Of a stretch of 25,611 nucleotides of DNA, positions 1 through 8,022 are shown one piece after another. Both the position numbers and the translations under genes were made by a program. The DNA comes from Oscillospiraceae bacterium (GTDB lineage Bacteria; Bacillota; Clostridia; Oscillospirales; Ruminococcaceae). The notes beneath the pieces were generated by a model that was not told where the DNA came from, searched no databases, and saw only the letters and a program-made list of their open reading frames with translations. Location of the stretch: assembly GCA_900768105.1 (NCBI GenBank), contig CAAGBQ010000013.1:1-25611 (forward strand), in the 5' to 3' direction. Each line of letters starts with the position of its first letter. Positions within the stretch are counted from its first letter, which is position 1.

Positions 1-120
1 CCGTCCCCGATGGGGACCCAACGGCGTATTTTCAATATACCTATTTCGCCCGACCGTTCTGACGGCTCGCAGACTTTTCCGCACAGATAAAGCCTTGCCG
101 CAAAGTAAGCGGTATATCAA

Positions 121-174
121 AAATCCCCTCTGTCGGCTTCGCCGACATCTTCCCTAAAGGGGCGTAAATTACGC
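121..174 (+). repeat. Short composite-repeat copy with copy-specific hairpin
   Basis: CCCCTCTGTC (125-134) leads into a hairpin, TGTCGGC/GCCGACA with a TTC loop (131-147). It is followed by TTCCCTAAAGGGG (150-162) and a small palindrome, GCGTAA-A-TTACGC (162-174). The order 'CCCTC..GTC, private hairpin, CCC/GGG hairpin' is the same as in the larger copies near 200, 4760, 17400 and 25260, so this is probably a diverged or truncated member of that family. Bases 1-120 show no gene or recognisable element. Confidence 0.55.
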
Positions 175-198
175 TACCGCGTGTGCCACAGATTTAGA

Positions 199-330
199 GG
201 TTACGCCCGCCTGCGGCGGGCGTCCCTCATCCGTCACGATGTTTCACATTTGTGAAACATAGCGCCACCTTCCCCAAGGGGAAGGCTTGCACAGCGCTGC
301 CGCGGTGCGACCTTACACAGGGGAGGCAAG
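199..330 (+). repeat. Composite intergenic repeat, copy A
   Basis: Modules in order: GTTACGCCCGCC with its pairing arm GGCGGGCG (200-222), CCCTCATCCGTC (224-235), a private hairpin ATGTTTCAC/GTGAAACAT (239-260), CCTTCCCC/GGGGAAGG (268-285), CTTGCAC, and CCTTACACAGGGGAGGC (311-327). The same order occurs in reverse at about 4720-4886 and forward at 25226-25382. The outer modules are nearly identical between copies, while the central hairpin is unrelated. It lies between the window edge and the argS terminator and contains no credible gene. Confidence 0.8.
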
Positions 331-389
331 AACGCACCGCGCCGACGGCGCGGGGTGATTTTTTGCTTTAGGCGCTCCCGTGCTCAAGC

Positions 390-424
390 AAAAAAAGTTC
401 CGTGCTCAAAAATGAGCACAGAAC
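390..424 (-). terminator. Rho-independent terminator of argS
   Basis: On the minus strand, 15 bases past the argS stop, arms at 424-413 and 408-397 pair (GTTCTGTGCTCA with TGAGCACGGAAC, one G-T pair) around a four-base loop. Seven T follow at 396-390. It marks the end of the ddl-murI-DUF1934-argS run. Confidence 0.85.
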
Positions 425-438
425 CTTTTGCCGATGAA

Positions 439-2178
439 TTACATGCTTTCCGGCACGGAAATATTGAGCACGGTGAGCACATTTTTAATGGTGGTCTTTG
501 CCGCAAGGCAAAGGGAAATTCGCGCTTGCATAAGCTGTTCATCCTCACAGCGGCAGCGGCAGGCGTTATAGAATTTGTGGAACGCGGAGGCAATATCCAC
601 CGCATATTTGGTGATGTGCGCGGGGTCATAAAGCCGCGCGGATTCTTTAAGCTCGCTTGGGAACGCCGCAATGCAGGAAACAAGAGCAAGCTCCTCCGGC
701 TCTTTAAGCACTCCGGCGGGAATTTCGCCCGCGGGGGCAATGCCCTCCGCCGCAAGGCTCTTTAAAATGGAACAGATTCTTGCATGGGCATACTGAACAT
801 AATAAACGGGATTTTGGCTGGACTGCTCCACCGCAAGGTCAAGGTCGAAAATAAGGTGGGTGTTCGGCTCCCGCATATTGAAGAAGAAGCGCGCCGCGTC
901 AATCGGCACTTCTTCAAGCAGGTCGGTAAGGGTGATTGCCTTTCCGGTGCGCTTGCTCATACGGACGGGCTTGCCGTCACGAACAAGCTCCACAAGCTGC
1001 ATAAGAACAACATCAAGCTTGCTTCCGTCAAGGCCGAGGGCGTTCATAGCGCCTTTAAGGCGGGCAACATGGCCGTGATGGTCCGCACCCCAAACATTTA
1101 TAACTCTGTCAAAGCCGCGCTTTGCAAATTTGTTGTAATGATAAGCAATGTCGCCGGCAAAATAGGTGGGGTTTCCGTTTTGGCGGATAAGAACATCGTC
1201 TTTAAGCTCAAGGGCTTCAATCTGCTTGTCGGTTTTGCCCTCCGCTTTCAGCATCTCGGTAAGCACATCGGCGTTTTTGTACCAAAGTGCGCCTTCTTTT
1301 TCATAGGTAAGACCCTTATCCGTAAGGATTTTTACAATTTCGTCAACGCTTCCGTCGGCATAAAGGCTGCTTTCGCGGAACCACACATCGTAATCAATGC
1401 GGTAGGTATGGAGGTCTCGCTCCAGCCCCTCAACATTTGCGGGAAGAGCGTAATCTATAAGCGCCTGACGGCGTTCTTCGGAATCGGCGTTTACATATTT
1501 ATCGCCGTTTATATCGGCAAATTCCTTTGCGCGAACCTTAATGTCCTCGCCGTGATAGCCGTCCTCCGGAAATTCCACCGCATCCTCGCCAAGATAAAGC
1601 TGAAGATAGCGTGCTTCAAGAGATTTTCCGAATTTTGCGATTTGGTTGCCTGCGTCGTTTACATAAAATTCGCGGGTGACATCATATCCGCACCAGGAAA
1701 GCACCTCCGCAAGCCCGTCGCCGATTGCGCCGCCGCGGGCGTTGCCCATATGCATGGGGCCGGTGGGGTTTGCGGAAACAAATTCCACCATAACCTTTTC
1801 ACCGCGGCCGCTGTCGTTTTTGCCGTAATCGTCCCCTTCGGAAACGGCGGCATTTACCGCTTCGGCATACCAGTGCGGAGCATAAAACACATTAAGAAAG
1901 CCCGGTCCGGCAACCTCCGCCTTTTCAAAATAGCTTCCGCCAAGCTCAAGATGGGCGGCGATTGCTTCCGCAATCTGGCGCGGGGCTTTATGGAAGGCTT
2001 TTGCGGAAACCATTGCCGCATTGGAGGCAAGATCGCCGTTTTTGCTGTCCGCCGGAACCTCGATTATAAATTCGGGCAGCTCTCCCGCAGGAAGCTCCCC
2101 CGCGGAAACGGCAGCTTCCGCTGCCCTCTTAATAAGCTCTTTGTACTGCGTTTTGGCTTCCGCCGTTAAGTCACGCAT
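439..2178 (-). CDS. argS: Arginyl-tRNA synthetase
   Basis: Class I aminoacyl-tRNA synthetase that charges tRNA-Arg with arginine using ATP in the cytoplasm. An Arg-tRNA-synthetase N-terminal domain comes first. The HIGH-type motif follows in SANPTGPMHMGNARGG (about residues 135-150), the KMSKS-type motif in VRMSKRTGK (about 405-413), and then the helical anticodon-binding DALR domain. At 579 aa it is slightly long for the family (about 550-560). Part of the excess is a short insertion near residues 300-330, between LWYKN and DDVLIRQNG. The ATG at 2178 is chosen over a GTG at 2187 because AAGGAG (about 2194-2189) sits ten bases before the ATG but only one before the GTG. The start overlaps the end of the DUF1934 gene by 8 bases, so translation is probably coupled. 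A strong terminator follows. Identity is not in doubt. Confidence 0.97.
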   Translation of the reverse strand: MRDLTAEAKTQYKELIKRAAEAAVSAGELPAGELPEFIIEVPADSKNGDLASNAAMVSAKAFHKAPRQIAEAIAAHLELGGSYFEKAEVAGPGFLNVFYAPHWYAEAVNAAVSEGDDYGKNDSGRGEKVMVEFVSANPTGPMHMGNARGGAIGDGLAEVLSWCGYDVTREFYVNDAGNQIAKFGKSLEARYLQLYLGEDAVEFPEDGYHGEDIKVRAKEFADINGDKYVNADSEERRQALIDYALPANVEGLERDLHTYRIDYDVWFRESSLYADGSVDEIVKILTDKGLTYEKEGALWYKNADVLTEMLKAEGKTDKQIEALELKDDVLIRQNGNPTYFAGDIAYHYNKFAKRGFDRVINVWGADHHGHVARLKGAMNALGLDGSKLDVVLMQLVELVRDGKPVRMSKRTGKAITLTDLLEEVPIDAARFFFNMREPNTHLIFDLDLAVEQSSQNPVYYVQYAHARICSILKSLAAEGIAPAGEIPAGVLKEPEELALVSCIAAFPSELKESARLYDPAHITKYAVDIASAFHKFYNACRCRCEDEQLMQARISLCLAAKTTIKNVLTVLNISVPESM

Positions 2179-2608
2179 TGTTTTCACACTCCTTGACTAC
2201 AATATTTACTTCCTGCTCGCTTGCAAGCATGGCGTTTATGTCCATTGAATATTTAAAATTCAGCACACCGCCGTTATCCTCAAGGCCGTTTTCGATGGAA
2301 AGACCCTGAATCCCCATAATCCAATCCGAAAAGCCGTTGTCATAATGGCACTGGTGGCGTTCGCCTTTTTCGATAATAAGCTGGCTTGCGCGTTTGCCGC
2401 TGCGGGTCATGGTAACGCAGTTTGTGCCTTCGATTTTCAGCAGGGTTTTCATGGTTGGGGCGGCGTCCTCCTCGTCCATTTCCTCATATGCAAGGTAGCG
2501 GGCGTCGCGCTTTTTATAATAGCGCCCTTTTGTCATCATTTCAACTGTGTCGCTTTCGCCGTCGATGCTTCGGGTGCCTTTAATAAAAATAACTACATCT
2601 TTTCCCAT
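2171..2608 (-). CDS. DUF1934 (YwiB-like) beta-barrel protein
   Basis: This 145-aa cytoplasmic protein has no signal peptide or membrane segment. Its length, the N-terminal strand VVIFIKGTRSIDGESDTVE and the C-terminal pattern GFSDWIMGIQG...GGVLNFKYSMDINA fit DUF1934, a lipocalin-like beta-barrel family that includes Bacillus subtilis YwiB. ywiB also sits directly upstream of argS in Bacillus, so the 8-base overlap with argS here is conserved context. Molecular function is unknown to me. GGATAA before the ATG at 2608 is a modest ribosome-binding site. The 96 bases separating it from murI contain no convincing promoter or terminator, so read-through from ddl-murI is plausible. Confidence 0.85.
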   Translation of the reverse strand: MGKDVVIFIKGTRSIDGESDTVEMMTKGRYYKKRDARYLAYEEMDEEDAAPTMKTLLKIEGTNCVTMTRSGKRASQLIIEKGERHQCHYDNGFSDWIMGIQGLSIENGLEDNGGVLNFKYSMDINAMLASEQEVNIVVKECENNA

Positions 2609-2704
2609 AATATTATCCTTATACTTAATGTTAACGGTGCGGCGGACCCGCGGTGCACGGATTTACAGGATGAGCCCGCATATGGCGTTCGGGTTTTCCG
2701 CGCG

Positions 2705-3523
2705 TTACTGCGCGGAAAGCTCCTCCACATCAAGGCGCGTAACATTGCAAAGCTCCTCGCCAAGGAACTCCCTGCCGAGCCTTGCGAAGCCATCTACCTT
2801 ATCCGTAACAAAAAACTTCATTTCGCCGCGCTCCTTCGGCGAAAGCATATCGCGTTCCGCAAGAAAGCCTTTTGCGGCGGCGGCGGCTTCGCCGCCCGCA
2901 TCAATAAGCCAAAGCTTATATCCGGTAAGCCGGTCGATAAGGTTGTATAAAAGCGGATAGTGCGTGCAGCCGAGAATAAGAGTATCTATATCCTTTCCGT
3001 CAAAGGCGGAAAGATAATCCTCCGCCACAAGGCGGGTTACTTCGCAATCCGCGCCGGAATAGCCGTTTTCCACAAGCGGAACAAAAAGCGGGCAGGCCTT
3101 TGCGGTAAACTGCACATTCGGAATAAGCCTTTCGGCAAGCTTTTCATAAGAGCGGCTTGCAACGGTGGCCGCCGTGGCAATAAGCCCGATTTTTCCGTTT
3201 TTCGTTGCGGCGGCGGCAGCCTTTACCGCCGGTTCCACAACTCCCATACAGGGAACAGAAAACATATTTTTCAAATCTCCGCCCAGAACGGAGCTTACGG
3301 TTCCGCAGGCGACGATTATCATTTTAACATTCTGCTTTTCAAGAAAGTGCAGACATTCCGCGGCATATTTGCGGATTACCTCCGGACTTCTGCTGCCATA
3401 TGGAACACGGCCGGTATCTCCGAAAAAGACTATATCCTCGCTTGGAAGAATCCTTCGCAGTTCGCGCACCGCCGTAAGACCGCCCAAGCCGGAATCAAAA
3501 ACGCCGATAGCTCTTTTATCCAT
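2705..3523 (-). CDS. murI: Glutamate racemase
   Basis: Cofactor-independent racemase converting L- to D-glutamate for peptidoglycan. FDSGLGG (residues 9-15) carries the conserved Asp/Ser pair and PYGSRS (41-46) binds substrate. The two catalytic cysteines are C73 in VACGTVSS and C186 in LGCTHYPLL, with H188 next to the second. The usual Asn after the first cysteine (CNT) is Gly here (CGT), a variant I believe occurs in other Clostridia. At 272 aa it is a normal length. The start codon overlaps the ddl stop by one base (TAATG), indicating translational coupling. Pairing a D-Glu enzyme with D-Ala-D-Ala ligase is functionally sensible. Confidence 0.96.
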   Translation of the reverse strand: MDKRAIGVFDSGLGGLTAVRELRRILPSEDIVFFGDTGRVPYGSRSPEVIRKYAAECLHFLEKQNVKMIIVACGTVSSVLGGDLKNMFSVPCMGVVEPAVKAAAAATKNGKIGLIATAATVASRSYEKLAERLIPNVQFTAKACPLFVPLVENGYSGADCEVTRLVAEDYLSAFDGKDIDTLILGCTHYPLLYNLIDRLTGYKLWLIDAGGEAAAAAKGFLAERDMLSPKERGEMKFFVTDKVDGFARLGREFLGEELCNVTRLDVEELSAQ

Positions 3524-4596
3524 TATTCCTCCGCAAATTCGCTTACGGCAAGCTCGATAAGTCCGGAAATAAGCTCGGAATAGCTCATTCCTGCCGCCAT
3601 CATAAGCTTTGGATACATAGAAATATTCGTAAAGCCTGGCAAAGTGTTCGGTTCGTTAAGCACTACCTTGCCCGTTTCGCGCTCCACAAGAAAATCGACC
3701 CTTGTAAGGCCGCGGCAGCCCAGCACCCGATAGGCGCGCTTCGCCATTTCGCGGATTTCCTCCGCCTTTTCTTCGGGAAGGCGCGCCGGAATATAAAGCT
3801 TGCTTTCCGCATTGAAATATTTTGCGTCGTAGCTGTAAAATTCGTCCGCAGGAACAATTTCTCCCGGTCCGCCGACGGAAAGCTCGTGATTTCCGAAAAC
3901 GGCGCATTCCACCTCTATGGGGTCCTTCACCGCTTCCTCAACAATTATTTTGCAGTCGTTCATAAAGGCAAGGGCGAAGGCTTCGCCAAGCTCCGCTTCG
4001 CTTTTTGCTTTGGTAATGCCAACGGAGGAACCGGCGTTTGCGGGTTTTACAAAAACGGGGTAGCCAAGCTCCGTGCTCACGGTGCTAAAAGCGTGCTCAA
4101 GGTTGCAGCCACGCATAAAGGTAAGCCATTTTACCTGGGGAACACCCGCGTTTTTGAGCACGGCGTGGCAGACATCCTTATCCATGCAAAGGGCGGAGGA
4201 AAGCACACGGCACCCGACATAGGGAATGCCCGCAATCTCAAGAAGCCCCTGCATACTGCCGTCCTCGCCGTTTCTTCCGTGAAGAACGGGAAAAACCGCG
4301 TCGATTTTTTGCGGGAACATGGTCGGGCCCTGCCCCGCCATAATTCCGTGAACGCTTCTGTCCGGACAGATAAACGCGCGCTTTAAGTTCTTTGTATCCT
4401 CCGCCCATTTATTGCGGCGGACATTTTCTATATCGCCGGAATAAAGGAACCATTCGCCGCCCTTGGTAATGCCCAAAAGCAGCGGTTCGTATTTTTCTTT
4501 GTCTATGTTTTCATACACGGAGGCAACGGACATACACGAAACCTCGTGCTCGCTTGAAGCGCCGCCGAAAAGCAGCGCAATTTTCTTTTTGCTCAT
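3523..4596 (-). CDS. ddl: D-alanine--D-alanine ligase
   Basis: ATP-grasp enzyme joining two D-Ala for the peptidoglycan stem. GGASSEHEVS (residues 11-20) is the N-terminal substrate-binding loop and HGRNGEDG (106-113) is conserved. FVKPANAGSSVG (182-193) is the ATP-binding strand and loop. RVDF (D301) and LNEPNTLPGFT (E315, N317) bind Mg. The omega-loop reads YSYDAKYFN with a Tyr near 256, typical of D-Ala-D-Ala ligases rather than the His of VanA-type D-lactate ligases, so no vancomycin-resistance specificity is suggested. At 357 aa the length is normal. First gene of the minus-strand run, with its own promoter and an AGAGG ribosome-binding site before the ATG at 4596. Confidence 0.96.
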   Translation of the reverse strand: MSKKKIALLFGGASSEHEVSCMSVASVYENIDKEKYEPLLLGITKGGEWFLYSGDIENVRRNKWAEDTKNLKRAFICPDRSVHGIMAGQGPTMFPQKIDAVFPVLHGRNGEDGSMQGLLEIAGIPYVGCRVLSSALCMDKDVCHAVLKNAGVPQVKWLTFMRGCNLEHAFSTVSTELGYPVFVKPANAGSSVGITKAKSEAELGEAFALAFMNDCKIIVEEAVKDPIEVECAVFGNHELSVGGPGEIVPADEFYSYDAKYFNAESKLYIPARLPEEKAEEIREMAKRAYRVLGCRGLTRVDFLVERETGKVVLNEPNTLPGFTNISMYPKLMMAAGMSYSELISGLIELAVSEFAEE

Positions 4597-4622
4597 ATAA
4601 AAAACCTCTTTTCAGAGCGTGG

Positions 4623-4650
4623 ATTATCAAAGTGAAATTTATTTTAACAA
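4623..4650 (-). promoter_or_regulatory. Sigma-A-type promoter of the ddl operon
   Basis: On the minus strand TTGTTA (4650-4645), a 16-base spacer and GATAAT (4628-4623) lie about 27 bases before the ddl start. It lies just upstream (in transcription order) of ddl and beyond it lie the dispersed repeats, so it is the only apparent promoter for ddl-murI and probably for DUF1934-argS. Confidence 0.6.
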
Positions 4651-4660
4651 AAGGAAAATC

Positions 4661-4935
4661 CCGATGGAGCGCACTTCTCGCCCCCCTGTGCAGGTTCGCC
4701 CCGCGGCAATGGCGGGCATTTCTCGGCTCCCCTCTGTAAGGTTCACGCCGCACCAACGCCGTGCAAGCCTTCCCCAACGGGGAAGGTGGATTTTGTTTTC
4801 GGTTTATCCGAAAACAAAAGACGGATGAGGGCCGCCCGCCGCAGGCGGGCGTAACTCCTGCCGCTTCGCACTGCGCCGATTGGGCGCGCTTCTCGCCTCC
4901 CCTGTGTAAGGGGAGCCAAGGAACGCTCCGCTTTC
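4661..4935 (-). repeat. Composite intergenic repeat block, copy B (reverse)
   Basis: The reverse complement has the module order of copy A: CGCCCGCC...GGCGGGCG (about 4850-4832), CCCTCATCCGTC, a private hairpin TTTTGTTTTCGG/CCGAAAACAAAA with TTTAT loop (4791-4819), CCTTCCCC/GGGGAAGG (4786-4768), CTTGCAC, then CCTTACAGAGGGGAGCC (4740-4724). Left of the GC module the copy shares 'CAATCGGCGC..GTGCGAAGCGGCAG' with the copy at 25227. Extra CTCCCCT-type half units lie at 4675-4694 and at 4891-4917. The latter closes on itself as CTCCCC-TGTGTAA-GGGGAG. Small reading frames here encode only the repeat. 4936-5040 holds nothing recognisable. Confidence 0.8.
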
Positions 4936-5045
4936 ACAGCAAAAAGATTGGTGCTTTGCAAATGCCCGCACTAAATTCCACAATCCCCCACAAAACTTGT
5001 TTAACCTGCACAAATTTATCGCCGCAATTTTGTCACATTACCCAA

Positions 5046-5074
5046 TTGAAAGCCGTGCCCCGCGGTGATATGAT
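5046..5074 (+). promoter_or_regulatory. Sigma-A-type promoter of the hydrolase lipoprotein gene
   Basis: TTGAAA (5046-5051), a 17-base spacer and TATGAT (5069-5074). Transcription would start near 5081, leaving a leader of about 45 bases that contains GGAGG at 5110-5114. Confidence 0.75.
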
Positions 5075-5124
5075 TTGCTCAAGGATTCCGATATCCTTAA
5101 TCGAATTATGGAGGACAAAAAAAG

Positions 5125-6075
5125 ATGAAAGCAAAAAGGATTATCCTCGGCGTGCTGGCGCTTGTTCTGGCGCTGGCAATGGTCGGCTGCAACGGCAGTT
5201 CCACCAAAGAATGGTACCGGTGCGTTGATAACGACTGGACCGAAAATTTCGTAGAACTCGATACCGGCATTAAGATGTGCTATATGGTAATGGGTCCGGA
5301 GGACGGCGAGCCAATGGTTCTTATCCATGGCGCAACCGACAGCCGCCTTTCCTGGGCGCAGGTAGCACCCATCGTGGCAGAAGCGGGATACAGAGTTTAT
5401 GTTCCGGAACTTCGCGGCCATGGCAAAACCGACAAGCCGCAGGAGGACGACGAGGCTTATACCGTTGCCGAGCACTGCGCCGACATCATTAACTTTATGG
5501 ACAAGGTAGGTATTACCGATCCGGTTAACATTTCCGGTCACAGCCTTGGAACTTTCATTTCGCAGGAAATTGCCATCACCCATCCGGAAAGGGTAAAATC
5601 CATCACCCTTATTGCTACCGGCGCAAAGGTTGACGATAACGAAGCCCTTACCTGGTGCTATTATGGTGACGGAACCGATTATCTCGGTGTCCACGGCTAT
5701 GACGAAGTCGGCGCAATGCCCGATGATTTCATCCGCGACTGGACTGCCTGCACCAATGAAGACAAGGATTTTTGCGAAGGAATTTATCTCCATTCCAAAC
5801 AGCTTCCCTATCATGTATGGGCGCACATCTTCGGCGGTTTGCTCCACCAGGACAACAGAGAAAGGCTTTCTGCCGTTACCTGCCCCGTTCAAATAATTTG
5901 GGGAACCGAAGACAGCATCTTCCTTGAATCCGACCAGAATGAGATTAAGGAAGCGCTTACCAATGCGGAAAAAGTCGATTTTATCGAGATTCCTGGTGCT
6001 TCTCACAACACCCATTGGGACAGCAAAGAAACCGCGCAAAAGGTTGCGGATCTCATCCTCGGCTTTGCGGTATAA
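5125..6075 (+). CDS. Alpha/beta-hydrolase-fold lipoprotein
   Basis: 316 aa with a lipoprotein signal peptide: K/R-rich start, hydrophobic stretch 5-20 and lipobox MVGC with C22. The mature enzyme should be tethered to the outer face of the membrane. An alpha/beta hydrolase fold follows: oxyanion-hole region LIHGATD (66-72), nucleophile elbow SGHSLG (S140), acid D263 in WGTED, and His H294 in GASHNTH. The RGHGKTDKP segment (97-104) is typical of the broad peroxidase/esterase-like hydrolase group, so the substrate cannot be told from the sequence. GGAGG at 5110-5114 sets the start. The gene has its own promoter and terminator and no partner gene. The export signal is the unusual part, since most relatives are cytoplasmic. 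Confidence 0.88.
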   Translation: MKAKRIILGVLALVLALAMVGCNGSSTKEWYRCVDNDWTENFVELDTGIKMCYMVMGPEDGEPMVLIHGATDSRLSWAQVAPIVAEAGYRVYVPELRGHGKTDKPQEDDEAYTVAEHCADIINFMDKVGITDPVNISGHSLGTFISQEIAITHPERVKSITLIATGAKVDDNEALTWCYYGDGTDYLGVHGYDEVGAMPDDFIRDWTACTNEDKDFCEGIYLHSKQLPYHVWAHIFGGLLHQDNRERLSAVTCPVQIIWGTEDSIFLESDQNEIKEALTNAEKVDFIEIPGASHNTHWDSKETAQKVADLILGFAV

Positions 6076-6096
6076 TTTTCGTATAAATGAACATAA

Positions 6097-6130
6097 AAAG
6101 CGGTTCGGTTCTTCCGAACCGCTTTCTTGT
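6097..6130 (+). terminator. Terminator after the hydrolase gene
   Basis: AAAGCGGTTCGG (6097-6108) pairs with CCGAACCGCTTT (6114-6125) around TTCTT, then CTTGTT. The T run is short, but the 12-bp stem is perfect. Confidence 0.75.
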
Positions 6131-6194
6131 TATAGAAATCTGTTAAATAATTATTACTATACATATTTAAATTGTACAAATTTGCGATTTTGGG

Positions 6195-6224
6195 TTGACA
6201 GAAAACTTTCAGCTATGATAAAAT
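6195..6224 (+). promoter_or_regulatory. Promoter of the DUF1538-PII operon
   Basis: A consensus TTGACA (6195-6200), an 18-base spacer and TAAAAT (6219-6224). Transcription from about 6231 gives a leader of roughly 187 bases before the TTG start at 6418. A weaker second candidate, TTTACA (6349-6354), 17 bases, TATATA (6372-6377), lies closer to the gene. Confidence 0.65.
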
Positions 6225-6246
6225 ATGAAGTAGCTTATTCATCGTA

Positions 6247-6340
6247 CTGCCGAAGGCCGTCGTAAAAGAAGTGTTAAAGTTTTCACCACCGTTTTAGGCA
6301 CGAGGACGCTTTTGCCCGTTTTATTTTCCTTTGGCGGCAG
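6247..6340 (+). ncRNA. Candidate structured leader RNA of the DUF1538 operon
   Basis: CTGCCG (6247-6252) can pair with CGGCAG (6335-6340). Extension is possible through AAGG (6253-6256) with CCTT (6328-6331) across a TGG bulge. Inside is a smaller possible stem, GGCA (6297-6300) with TGCC (6313-6316), plus GTG (6271-6273) with a downstream CAC. The layout resembles a closed multi-stem cis-regulatory RNA starting about 16 bases into the transcript. I do not recognise a known riboswitch class and see no clear terminator after it. Seen by eye only. Confidence 0.3.
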
Positions 6341-6417
6341 CTATAATATTTACAAAGAGGTTTTTATATAATATATAAACGATCCGACTAATCCATTTTG
6401 AAAGGTGGACTCCCGCT

Positions 6418-7980
6418 TTGAAACGAGAGATCGCAGAAAAATTTAAAGAAACAGCAACAGCCGTACTTCCCGTAGCGGGTGTTATTTTGTTGCTGCATTT
6501 TACGGTTGCGCCTATGCCAAGCGGCATTTTGGCGCTTTTTTTATCAAGCACCGTGTTTTTAATCATCGGAATGGCTATTTTTACCCTCGGCGCGGACATT
6601 GGTATGACGCCTATGGGCAACCAAATAGGCAACAAGCTTGTTGAAAAGAAAAGCCTGCTGCTTTTCATCGTAACATCACTTGTGCTGGGTATACTCATCA
6701 CCGTTGCGGAGCCGGATTTGCAGGTTCTTGGCAAACAGATGCCGAATATGACCCTGTTTACTCTTTTCGGCACGGATGTTTCCGTCGGTTCTGCGCTTAT
6801 TTATGCCGTTGCAATCGGCGTTGGGCTTTTCCTTATGTTTTCTGTGCTCCGCATTATGCTGGAGCTTGACCTTTCAAAAGTTTTTTTCATCCTGTATATC
6901 ATTGTTTTTGCGGCTGCCGCCTTTGCAAATCCGGAATATCTTGCAATCGGCTTTGATTCCGGCGGCGTTACCACCGGACCGATTACCGTTCCGTTCATCC
7001 TTGCCCTTGGCGTAGGTATTGCTTCCGTCCGCGGCGGCGAATCCTCCCAGGACGACAGCTTCGGGCTTGTGGGGCTTTGCTCCGTCGGCCCTATCCTTAC
7101 GGTCTTGCTGATGTCCCTTTTTATTAAGGAGGAGGCGGTTTACGAAATTTCCGCAATTCCGGAAGCGGCGTCCTTCGCCGCAATCGTAAAGATATATCTT
7201 CATGCGTTCCCGATTTATGCAAAGGAGGTTGCCCTTGCGCTTTCCCCCATCCTTGGGGTTTATCTGATATTCCAAATATTTTTCCTCAAGCTTCCGAAAA
7301 AAACTGTTGCAAAAACACTTATAGGTGTGGTATATACATATATTGGCCTTGTAATATTCCTTACCGCCGTAAATGTGGGCTTTTTGCCCACGGGAACCTT
7401 TATGGGCGGTGCGCTGGCTTCCCTTGAATATAACTGGATACTTATTCCGGTGGGAATGCTTGTGGGCTTCTTTATTGTTGCGGCGGAACCTGCGGTTCAT
7501 GTTCTTACGGCGCAGGTGGAGGATGTTACCGGCGGAGCCATCTCGCGCAAGGCCATTATGGTCGCGCTTATGGTGGGAATGTGCGTTTCGGTCGGCCTTG
7601 CAATGACCCGCGTGCTTACCGGACTTTCCATCTGGTTCCTGCTTATTCCCGGATATGCAATCGCCCTTGGGCTTATGTTCTTTACTCCGAAAATCTTTAC
7701 GGCGATTGCCTTCGATTCCGGCGGCGTTGCTTCCGGACCGATGACGGCGACCTTCCTTCTTCCCTTTGCAACGGGCGCCTGCTCCGCAATCGGCGGAAAT
7801 GTGCTTATGGACGGCTTTGGCGTTGTTGCCATGGTTGCCATGACGCCCCTTGTCACAATACAGATTCTCGGCGCGGTTTACGCCATCAAAGAAAAGCGTA
7901 TGGCTGCAAAATCCGCAGAAACCATTACCGAGATTCCCGCTTCCGACGAAAACGATGATGTTATCATCGATTTTGAATAA
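6418..7980 (+). CDS. DUF1538 integral membrane protein, putative transporter, two repeats
   Basis: 520 aa, very hydrophobic, about a dozen membrane segments. Two homologous halves are visible: AEPDLQVL (97-104) matches AEPAVHVL (356-363), FDSGGVTTGP (179-188) matches FDSGGVASGP (432-441), and DSFGLVGLCSVGPI (213-226) matches DGFGVVAMVAMTPL (465-478). The offset is about 253-259 residues. This is the tandem DUF1538 arrangement. Duplicated halves with paired AEP and DSGG loops in the membrane suggest a secondary transporter or channel, but the substrate is unknown. The end is an acidic cytoplasmic tail. The start is TTG at 6418, led by AAAGGTGG (6401-6408) nine bases upstream. It is followed 42 bases later by two PII-like genes, which implies that a small-molecule sensor controls the transporter. 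Confidence 0.88.
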   Translation: MKREIAEKFKETATAVLPVAGVILLLHFTVAPMPSGILALFLSSTVFLIIGMAIFTLGADIGMTPMGNQIGNKLVEKKSLLLFIVTSLVLGILITVAEPDLQVLGKQMPNMTLFTLFGTDVSVGSALIYAVAIGVGLFLMFSVLRIMLELDLSKVFFILYIIVFAAAAFANPEYLAIGFDSGGVTTGPITVPFILALGVGIASVRGGESSQDDSFGLVGLCSVGPILTVLLMSLFIKEEAVYEISAIPEAASFAAIVKIYLHAFPIYAKEVALALSPILGVYLIFQIFFLKLPKKTVAKTLIGVVYTYIGLVIFLTAVNVGFLPTGTFMGGALASLEYNWILIPVGMLVGFFIVAAEPAVHVLTAQVEDVTGGAISRKAIMVALMVGMCVSVGLAMTRVLTGLSIWFLLIPGYAIALGLMFFTPKIFTAIAFDSGGVASGPMTATFLLPFATGACSAIGGNVLMDGFGVVAMVAMTPLVTIQILGAVYAIKEKRMAAKSAETITEIPASDENDDVIIDFE

Positions 7981-8022
7981 ATTCGACACCCAACCCCCGT
8001 ACTTTCCAAAAGGAGAAATGAA

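Noticed and set aside
784..2169. 461-aa plus-strand open frame opposite argS
   Set aside because: It is antisense to a fully recognisable arginyl-tRNA synthetase and has no ribosome-binding site or family motif; long antisense frames are common at this base composition.
3841..3850. Possible vancomycin-type D-Ala-D-Lac specificity of the ligase
   Set aside because: The omega-loop has the Tyr-containing YSYDAKY typical of D-Ala-D-Ala ligases, not the His of VanA/VanB.
3960..4180. TGAGCACG/CGTGCTCA words in ddl as members of the repeat near pckG
   Set aside because: They fall in codons of conserved protein and are explained by coding; they weaken the regulatory reading of the 10-mer.
4743..4961. 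Similar small frames at 4743-4961 (minus) and 25220-25588 (plus) sharing an IGAVRSGRSYARLRR stretch
   Set aside because: They are translations of the composite repeat in its two orientations; the similarity comes from the repeat, not from a protein family.
5038..6039. 333-aa minus-strand frame opposite the hydrolase lipoprotein
   Set aside because: The plus strand has a signal peptide, catalytic triad, promoter and terminator; the minus frame has none.
6216..6266. 16-codon frame (MIKYEVAYSS...) as a leader peptide of the DUF1538 operon
   Set aside because: Its start lies within the -10 region of the best promoter and has no ribosome-binding site.
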